The position numbers and the translations under genes were made by a program. Below are positions 56,870 to 64,000 of a stretch of DNA of 64,000 bases, one piece after another (the first letter of the stretch is position 1; the number at the start of each line of letters is the position of its first letter). The stretch comes from Kappaphycus alvarezii (Eukaryota > Rhodophyta > Florideophyceae > Gigartinales > Solieriaceae), in NCBI GenBank assembly GCA_002205965.3, contig NADL03000680.1:29825-93824 (forward strand), read 5' to 3'. The notes under the pieces were generated by a model. That model saw only the letters and a program-made list of their open reading frames with translations. It did not search any database and was not told where the DNA came from.

Positions 56870-58960
56870 ATCCTGCTACGAAGCCTGTACGGGACACCAC
56901 CCGCAGCACACATCTACTTCAAAGACTTACGCCTGCACCTCACCACCCACGGGTACAAGCAGTGCCAGAACGACCCCTGCCTATTCACCAAAGTCACTAA
57001 AGGCGAGTCCATCTTGATAGCGGTCAGCATAGACGACTTCCTCCCGATCTCGCCAAAAATGGCACACATCAAGGCGCTCTTGACAATATTGGAAACCAAC
57101 TATAATATTTCCGTCCTCGGATTTCCAACGACGTATCTCAAGTGGCACATCAACCCCCCCAAAAGGCCACATTCACATCTCTCTGTAGTTCATTTCTGGC
57201 GCCCTGCCCCCAAGCCACGCCATTGGGGAGACAAGTGTAAGGGGATCCCCTACTGTGGGGGTCCTAAAGCGCACGTTATGCGTGCGCGGCCCATGGCGGC
57301 TGCAGTACCATTTAGAGTAGCTAATGATAGATTAGATATGGATCCATATTGGATCCCTGCAACTGGCTCACCTGAGCCGGCGGCGGGCAAGGATGGGATT
57401 CTGTATATATAAGATCCAATGACTCACCTTACCCCCTTGAGTGTAAAGTTACCTTGGACCTACACGATCTCCCGACCCCTTATAGTTGCGACTCTATCGA
57501 TCGAGTCTCTCCGTCTATATGCGCTCATAGCGGAGCGCAGAAGTCTTTGGTACCCCTTTATCCTTTTCCCTTTCGTAGCTTCCGTTAGCGACTAACGTTG
57601 GTTCCATCGCGACGGGTTGCGACCGCCGCCGGTGACGGTGCGTGCCGAGGGTGCGTGCACAGGATTACCCGCTGGGTATTGGTGGAGCGAGCGACGGACC
57701 GCTGGTAGCGTCGTGTCGGCGATCCCTGCTGCGGTTAGTGTGGTGCGGTAGGTTTCACCGCTGCTACAAGGTATCGACGGGACCACTGTAAGTCCCTCAA
57801 GGAGTCGGCGTAGGGTGTGATCCACGCCGACAAGACCAGTCGGCGGCCGCCCGCAATCCATTCTCCGAAGGTAGATCTTTGCTGGACAGGTGGTAGTTAC
57901 GCCCCACTCCGAGTGGCTTTCAGTATCTACTTGGTCGAACAAGTCTCTACCATTGCCACGGCTACCGTTTGCCGTGGCTCAAGCTGCTGTCAAAGGAGGG
58001 AGTCGGACACCCTCAGTGTTCGCAGATCAAGTTGGCCGCTGTTGGTAGTTGGTTTTGTTAGTGGTCAGCGTTTTACCACATTCTCAGCCTCATATAATCA
58101 ACTGCCTGCTCCAAAAGACACGAATGAAAAACTCCAAACTAAGACCGACGGCACTACCAGAAACACTAGCTGGGAAACAGAAAAACGAGTCCCCCGCTTA
58201 TCGGAAGATGGAATCAAGCACTACCAAAAATTACTGGCTAACTCCGATATCTGAATGAAAGCACACGCCCGAACATATTTCTTGCGGTTAACTTACTGAA
58301 TGAACACATGCAAAGCCCAAAAGCCAACACCACAGCCTCCTGAAATGGCTGATACAGTACTTGAGCTCCACCATAACACACGGCATAACTTATGGCTCCC
58401 AGAACTGGACACTCAAGGTGCATCCTATCGCCACGTTATTGCACGCAGACTTTGCCAACGACCACGAATGCGAATCCCTCATGAGGGTCATAAGCACAGC
58501 ACTGGGATCACCCGTCACCTGGACAAGGGAAATGTAACACTCTGTGCGAACTCCACCTGCGAGGCAGAAGACTTAGCGGGATCTGACGCTGCACATCAGA
58601 CACTTTGGCAGATATGACTCCTCAAAGAATGCCAGTTCGATAAAAGTACCCCAGCAAAAGTACTCATCGACAATATTTCGGCCATACAAGTCGCGAACAG
58701 CATATCAACAACCCGACGCCGAAAGCTCATGGACATATCGCACCATCACTTAGCTGACAACGTCAACAAAGGACATATCAATGTGCGCCACATCCCTACC
58801 GCTCAAAATGCCGCAAATGTGCTAACAAAGGCGCTGGGACGTATCAAAATTCGCAAGAGGTACGGCCCAACTTCGCGTCACGATTACCCCATTAGACGGG
58901 GCCATTCCTCAACCCCACAACCTCAGGAAAACACTTCAAAAAACCCCTTGCAGCTCTGAT
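56870..58960 (+). pseudogene. Copia RT and RNase H relic, split by an LTR insertion
   Basis: The left part reads LYGTPPAAHIYFKDLRLHLT and CQNDPCLFTKVTKGESILIA. VSIDDFL is next (the YVDD site, here SIDD), then KGHIHIS. At 57184 the reading is cut by an inserted LTR and resumes at 58081 with QPHIINCLLQKTRM. RPNIFLAVNLL follows. RNase H then has STCEAEDLAGSDAAHQTLW, VLIDNISAIQVAN and the HIPTAQNAANVLTKALG block, ending near 58960. Stops and frameshifts are scattered. It belongs to a different Copia lineage, and the opposite strand, from the element at 11.8-18.2 kb. Confidence 0.87.
57184..58080. mobile_element. Solo LTR (897 bp) inserted in the Copia RT
   Basis: The ends are TGTAGT...ACCACA, i.e. 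TG...CA with imperfect short inverted termini. The flanking pentamers are CTCTC on the left and TTCTC on the right, a 4-of-5 target-site duplication. Removing the insert with one flank joins the Copia reading in frame (IHIS to QPHI). A TATATATAAG box at about 57402 points to plus-strand transcription. No internal coding is present, so this is a solo LTR left by recombination. Confidence 0.82.
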
Positions 58961-59315
58961 TTGACTTTTTAACCCCGGACTGAAGAAGCGACCAAGAAAA
59001 AGCAAAAAAACGCAAATCAGGCCTGCAACAGTCAAAGCAACCAAGGCAGGCTGCCATACAGCCAAACCGATATAAATAGCCATCGTCGCGCATCTATCCC
59101 GTAAAATAAAGAGTTCATCGAACTATTCTTCCACAGTATAGAACCATCAGTATTCATTAAGAGTGGGTAGAAGTAAGAAAACTGTTTGATACAATGATCA
59201 CTGCTACCGTAAGAATACGCAAGCGGCCACTGTAAATTATTGTCCCAGTTATAATTAGTGCTACCTCTAGGTAAACAGTGTTACCTATAGTGCAGTTCTC
59301 AACACCCACAATACT
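58961..59315. other. Possible 3' LTR of the Copia relic
   Basis: Immediately after RNase H comes an A-rich tract (about 58996-59020), then GATATAAATAGCC (59069-59081) and AAATAAAG (59104-59111). This is TATA box and polyadenylation-signal spacing as in an LTR. The boundaries were not found. Confidence 0.4.
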
Positions 59316-59579
59316 TCAAGTTCTTGAACTTTTTGTTGAGTTGGATGCTGCACGAAGGAGTCTTCGCTCATCTCTTTGGGTCATTTTTCGCCTATTCGAG
59401 CGATAATTTCGCGTCCCGCACAATGCCGGGTTACGCAGGAATGCTGATATCACCGTACGAGATCTTTTTTGCTTCCTGGCAATTGCTTGAATTGAGAGGC
59501 CTGCTTCTTTCAAACTTTTCATTTGAGCTCCCTCTGCAGCTGTCAATTGCGTGACTCTTAGCATGATCGAATGTTGCAC
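59316..59579 (-). pseudogene. Tc1/mariner transposase N-terminus
   Basis: 87 codons with the Tc1 paired-like helix-turn-helix: LTAAEGAQMKSLKEAGLSIQ, then AIARKQKRSRTVISAFLRNP, then the second-domain start MTQRDERRLLRAASNST. It ends in a stop with no DDE domain downstream, so it is a 5' fragment of an element. Confidence 0.85.
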
Positions 59580-60028
59580 TAAAAGAGGATGATCTTGGTG
59601 TCTATTCAGAGTGAATTGATTTCAAGGACATCTTTATTGAAGCTGACTAATTCTCTTTATCTGTAAATGTCTTATGGCATCAACCACCCCCTTTTCACTT
59701 CCACATGGCCTTAATTGCGTGTCATGCACTGTATAACGTTCATTTTCGTTTCTTTTACCGTTATATTTCAAGGGCTTTTCATTGGTGCTGCCGGTTTTAT
59801 ATGGAACCATTGGCAAGTTGCCACTTTTTAATAAAGAGGGAATTGTCTCATGGTATCAGCCAGGAGATTACGATTCAGTCAAGAGCTTACGATAGACGAA
59901 TTTCGTAAACTTTTCCGTCGACAGAAATGACATGTTGCACAAGACACAAAAATGTTCGAACTATTCTATGAGAACACCACGTAAATCTCGTCCAAACCCC
60001 TGATTTTACGAAACAACATTCGTGTGAT
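59580..60028. other. No gene recognised
   Basis: AT-rich spacer between the Tc1 fragment and the Harbinger relic. The sequence TTCGTGTGATTTGGCG at 60019-60034 may be related to the inverted GCGCAAATTCGCACACGAA at 61961-61979 (weak). Confidence 0.35.
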
Positions 60029-61000
60029 TTGGCGGGACTACTGTGTCAACTGTGCCAAGTAGCCTCTCGAATCGAAACCACTTCAACTTCCACCCCCATC
60101 TTTATCCCACCGCAAGCTCCGATTTCATCAGTTTCCTCCCCATCTCCTCATGGACACCGTTACCGTCCGAACCCGCATCATGACCCCCAAAAAAGACGCC
60201 AACCAACCCCGTTCCATCGCCGTTATCATAGCTACTTCATCGCATCCCCCCACGCCCATTCTATCACCAACACCGCTTCCCCCCCCGATTTTAATCGCTA
60301 CCATTCAGATTCCCGCCTGGTCATGACAGATACTGGTACTCCAATTCCAGTTGAACTCCCCACGCTGCCTCCCCTTCCGCCATCCCCTCCATCCGCAGAA
60401 GTCCAAGACATCCCTGCATTAAACCAGCAGAAAAGCACTGGAAACACAACCACTGCTGGCGCGTCGGTCATTACAGCAGACGAAAGCAACGACGACGATG
60501 GATCTCCAGAGACGGCATCTGCACCCAGCAAGCTCAAAAGATTCAGCTACAACAACTGGGACTACGCACTGCTTAAGTTCGTTCGCGCAACAAAAGCTCA
60601 TAGAAAAGGTTGGAGGTCCAAGGAAAAGCTATCGCGTCTGCTCTAGATCTTTTTATTGCTGAGGTTCCGCAGGTTGTCGTCCAGCACCAAACAAAACTGA
60701 AGCAGAAATCAGTCACAGACCACTTCAACTTGGTGGTTGAAATTTGGGGCGAATCTGTGAGGCGGAACGCATCTACGTCTGACTTGGCCGAGAATGTATC
60801 AGACAAAGATCAGTTGCTAGATTATCTTATCTTAGAAATGGATGAATACGATAAGAAAATGAAGAAAGGGCGTGAAGAGAAAGACGGTGCCGAGCGAAAT
60901 CTTGTGATAGCAATCGAAGAGATCCATAACACAGCGTAGGAGAGGCATCGAGCTTCATCTGGAGATGTAGAAAGCGATGAATAATAGAAGGATAAAATGG
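60029..61000 (+). pseudogene. Harbinger-type Myb/SANT-like accessory protein
   Basis: The first frame (60029-60646) has a Ser/Thr/Pro-rich N-terminus, an acidic ADESNDDDGSPE stretch and FSYNNWDYALLKFVRATKAH, the start of the SANT-like domain of PIF/Harbinger second ORFs. After a frameshift near 60610-60640 the reading continues to about 60939, with KSVTDHFNLVVEIWGESVRR and a Lys/Glu-rich helical tail. A further shifted charged helical reading reaches about 61300. It lies opposite and convergent to the transposase at 61370-61945, the usual two-gene layout of this superfamily. Confidence 0.7.
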
Positions 61001-61369
61001 CGCCCAAGAAAAACAAATGGCTCGATGGCCAAAGCGAAACGAATGATTCTCTTGTTGATTCAATTAAACGATAGCGGGATACTGAAGAGAAAAATATTTT
61101 TTTGGCGGAGGCATGTTTCGAATTTGAGAAAATATGAGCGGTTGAAGATGCAGAGCGATTTAATCGATCTCAAAAAGTTCTTGAGAAGCGTCTCAAGCTT
61201 GACGAGAAACGGTTTGAATTGGATCTGGAGGAGAGACGGGAAGCGCGACGTGAGCGAGAGAAAATGATGGAAGTGATGGGCGCCATGATTACCAAACTTA
61301 GTTAATCTTCTCGGCCGAGGTTCAAAGTAATAACTGCATCTCAAAAAGACCAATACAAGATGATTCTAG
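61001..61369. other. Tail region between the two Harbinger genes
   Basis: The plus strand still reads charged, helical sequence in shifted frames (EKMMEVMGAMITKLS near 61260-61300), the likely C-terminus of the Myb-like protein. Confidence 0.45.
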
Positions 61370-61945
61370 GTACTCGTGAAATTTAGGAGGTTCAACGTTA
61401 AAGTGCGCAATTGTTTTTCCTGCTCTAAATAAGCATGTCCGCATGTTGGGTAATAGAACAGAACTTCGATAAATTAGTGAAATTGGGGATTTTTTTACCT
61501 TCAAACTGCGAGCGTCATCCTTCTTCGACCACTACTGTTTGAGATCCTTGTAGTTCCATTCCACTGCAACCCTTACAGTACTCATTGGCGTATTGAACAT
61601 ACGCTGCTCTGTAGTGGATCCTGCATCGTGAAATGCACGTTGTAGATAGGGGCGTAAGATATAAGCCAAATCCCATATATGTAGAACTGCCTTCCTTCTA
61701 TCATCGTACAGTTTGAAAGCAATTCCCTTAGATTCGAAAGACGCTGAAGCGTCAAATCATGACGCCTGCCCTCGAAAGGACCGAAACCTGAGTAAATTAG
61801 CCCGTCTGGTGTAGGGACTGCCTGGTAAACCAAACAGTATTTTTGATGCCCGGAATAGCAGCTATGTTGGAGAGTTCCATGGTTTTTTGGCCTCGTCATT
61901 CGCATATTCGTGCAATCAATAAAGCCACGCAGCTATCGAGCGGGA
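61370..61945 (-). pseudogene. PIF/Harbinger transposase (DDE_Tnp_4), truncated
   Basis: The minus strand reads RGFIDCTNMRMTRPK (first Asp, FIDGT motif), CYSGHQKYCLVYQAVPTPDG and FGPFEGRRHDLTLQRLSNLR (second Asp). FYIYG follows, with the expected Asp-Pro-Ala-Tyr after it disrupted by a frameshift. A tail LLPNMRTCLFRAGKTIAHFN, VEPPKFHEYL matches the C-terminus of the family. The N-terminal half, with the helix-turn-helix, is missing upstream of a stop at about 61945. Non-functional. Confidence 0.85.
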
Positions 61946-62119
61946 CCAGCATTCTGATGTGCGCAAATTCGCACACGAAAAAATTTAGATGAGGACCATA
62001 ATTGTATACAGTATTGGAACTGGGAAGATATTTTTACAGTTTTTGAATTTGCAAGATATTTTTAATTTGGGTGAGTGTGGCAAATTCATCGGTTGATTTT
62101 TATTTTAGGACACGCTGTC
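61946..62119. other. Spacer between Harbinger relic and LTR element
   Basis: Short; includes two AAGATATTTTTA/C words. Nothing else seen. Confidence 0.4.
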
Positions 62120-62670
62120 ATAGTGGATGTCAGTACAGTTCTAGGTTGTGGGTGATACTACGAGTGACTCTGAAAGGTCTATATAATGGCCACATCAATT
62201 CCCACCCCTGGCCGATGGGTGGCTGGCATGGGTATGGCACCTAGATATTTACCTTGAGGAAATATCTTCTAATGGTCTCTCTGGTTCACACGATTCCGTG
62301 AATGCGTTTTATGGTATTTAGTATGTTTGATTGAGACTTTAGGATTAGCCGAAAAGTCTATATAAGCTGAGTAAAGTGCTTCCTCCTTGAGAGGTCAAGC
62401 AAGTTGGCAGACAACTTCAGGTCAAGCTCCGAGTAGTAGGAAGTTGAGAGTCAACTTCAGACCCTAGAAAACTTTTTCCTAAGCTGGTCGCAGAGCATCA
62501 GTGGTAGACCCTGCCCCTTTTATACTTGCTTGTAGCCCTCTCAACTCTCTCCCATATACACTCCTTTTTATTTGTTCAACTATACCACGGTAGCACTTTT
62601 GTCGCTCGCAACACCTCCGTCTTGGGTAGTTGGTTCTAAGTATCTCTTCTCCGACGATTTACCCCTATCA
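62120..62670 (+). repeat. Probable 5' LTR of a gag-encoding element (left edge approximate)
   Basis: The right edge is well placed: ACCCCTATCA ends in CA, two bases before a TGG primer site. Two TATA boxes are visible, CTATATAAT at 62179-62187 and CTATATAAG at 62358-62366. A duplicated AACTTCAG/GTTGRSAG segment lies at 62400-62465. No second LTR is in the window, so the left edge cannot be fixed. Confidence 0.6.
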
Positions 62671-62672
62671 TT

Positions 62673-62690
62673 TGGTACTCTTGTGGAGGG
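62673..62690 (+). promoter_or_regulatory. Candidate primer binding site
   Basis: TGGTACTCTTGTGGAGGG begins two bases after the presumed LTR end. It starts TGG, as expected for pairing with the CCA end of a tRNA. The tRNA was not identified. Confidence 0.5.
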
Positions 62691-62757
62691 GTTGCACCCG
62701 AGGTATTCGAGTTGAGCAGTCTTAGGGAACCATTCGAGGGGATTTCTTTCTGTAATC

Positions 62758-63813
62758 ATGGATCTCAAACGCTGCTCGTATAACGTTCACAGGGGCAAGA
62801 ACGAAGACGTTGAGGAGTTTCTCTATACATATGTCAACGTTGTGATGCGTGAGAAGAGCGATGAAGAGAAGGCCGAAAGTATCTTCGCCTATCTTCATGG
62901 TGACGCAAAGCACAAATATAAGGCCAAGTTTATCAACGGGTGGTCTCTTAACGGGAATGGCGTAACTTCGGTGAGGTATGTGAGTGGCTTGTGAAAGAAT
63001 ATGCTAAGGAGGTAGAACCAGATGAGATGATTCGTACCGCCATAGAGGCCCGGCTCAACTTCGACGATTTGTTAAGCTCATTGGTATACTTATGTGATCT
63101 CTATGAAAAGGCTGGGTTCAACGCCCAAGCCAAGTACGGAATGCTGCGTAAGGCGGCGATGGGGGATAAGCGGCTCTCCGATTTCCTCCTCATCAAGGGC
63201 CCTCACACTTTTAATGAACTGAAGGGTACCATAGTAGAATTTGTCAAAAATTCGGAGACGTTTCAGTCACTAAGTGAAATGCCGACGGAAAACCCGTACA
63301 TCTATGCCGATCGTACATCCTGAAAAGAATTATCAAAGGCCAGCGACTAGCGCAGCAGCATTGGAATCAGTCAGGAGCGATGTCAAAAACTTGGAAGAAA
63401 GGTTGGAAACCCGATTCGATAATCGACTTGACATGATAACCTCGCAGTTGGAAAGCCTTACTCTTACCATTAAGAAGAACCAGTCTGGGGCCCCCAAGGC
63501 CGCAGAAGTCTGTTCCTACTGTCACAAGCCTGGACACGCAAATAGGTGTCCTGATAATCCACATAGAAACACTCGTTGTGGAAAGTGCGGTCGATATGGG
63601 CATCATGAAAGTAACTGCTGGTCTAAAGACAACAGAAAAGCAAATTTATCGGACGCAAGGAGCGAGTCAGGACCAGAGATGAAAATCTTACAAAACAGAA
63701 AGGATCACAAGTTGACGGATGCCGGTAACGTATCCATCGCTGAAGAAATCAGTCAAGTCAATGTGACAAAAAGGGATGGGAAGGGAACATTTTATCGAAG
63801 AAACCTAGGCTAG
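62758..63813 (+). pseudogene. LTR-retrotransposon gag with two CCHC zinc knuckles
   Basis: ATG at 62758 starts MDLKRCSYNVHRGKNEDVEE. The capsid-like reading continues over a frame change near 62985 (MKEYAKEVEPDEMIRTAIEA onward) and another near 63290. The last frame holds a coiled-coil stretch (LESVRSDVKNLEERLETRFD). Two nucleocapsid knuckles follow, CSYCHKPGHANRC and CGKCGRYGHHESNC, both CX2CX4HX4C. The two frame changes could be decay or errors. Protease and pol are expected beyond the right edge. Gypsy-like by general layout, but pol is not seen, so the superfamily is not proven. Confidence 0.8.
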
Positions 63814-64000
63814 ATTATGGAATGCTGGAGCATATCCCAGCACCTGTACCTCCTCAAACCAAGAGGTCTGATCAAGTTGTTCCAGGAGTTGGAGTCACTC
63901 CGGCCAAGAAGACGAAAAAGAGTAAGAAATTTAAGAATATCCCAAGGACGTACTAGAATATGTGAAGAAGTCAATTTGGTGCTGAGCTTGCATCGGCCCC
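63814..64000. other. Downstream of gag, to window edge
   Basis: Too short to judge. The reading PAPVPPQTKRSDQVVPGVGV near 63840-63900 looks like continued gag/pol linker in another frame. Confidence 0.35.

Overview
The window looks like nuclear DNA of a eukaryote with compact, largely intron-free genes set in transposon-rich, AT-rich sequence. Two large conserved nuclear genes are essentially single-exon and lie tail to tail 77 bases apart, surrounded by decayed elements of many superfamilies (LINE, Copia, a gag-encoding LTR element, Crypton, PiggyBac, pogo, Tc1, Harbinger). A florideophyte red alga such as Chondrus or a relative fits best. This is an inference from architecture; no organelle or rRNA marker confirms it.

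Layout. Bases 1-620 (minus strand) hold the start of a secreted, extremely Asp-rich protein that runs off the left edge. Bases 1560-3545 hold two halves of a LINE in opposite orientations. Bases 3.5-11.8 kb are an AT-rich desert. Bases 11770-18244 are a Copia element with both LTRs (minus strand), a primer binding site matching the anticodon region of initiator tRNA-Met, and an extra Pro-rich zinc-finger ORF in its leader. Bases 20.7-23.6 kb hold pogo-like and PiggyBac-like transposase remnants.

The host-gene island is 26.0-33.2 kb: HIRA (plus strand, WD40 histone chaperone, with one apparent single-base frameshift) and ATAD5/ELG1 (minus strand, AAA+ PCNA unloader with PCNA-binding motifs and AT-hooks). 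Both act on chromatin, one in replication-independent H3/H4 deposition and the other at the replication fork.

Bases 33.2-42.4 kb are mostly AT-rich, with a decayed coiled-coil ORF, a 166-bp tandem duplication and a near-perfect palindrome. Bases 42.4-44.8 kb hold an unrecognised multi-fragment coding relic. Bases 44.9-49.1 kb form a possible composite unit: a 31-bp minisatellite, a PHD-like zinc-finger ORF, a nearly full-length Crypton on the opposite strand, and a second GTGTCG-rich palindromic array. Further right are nested palindromes (50.2 kb), a truncated Copia LTR (51.1 kb), a second tyrosine recombinase (52.6-53.6 kb), a pogo-like transposase with an intact DDD triad (54.7-56.2 kb), a Copia polyprotein split by an 897-bp solo LTR (56.9-59.0 kb), a Tc1 fragment, a Harbinger Myb/transposase pair (60.0-62.0 kb), and the 5' end of an LTR element whose gag carries two CCHC knuckles and continues past the right edge.

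No tRNA, rRNA or CRISPR array was found. Apart from the Asp-rich gene, HIRA and ATAD5, nearly all coding sequence is mobile-element derived and most of it is broken.
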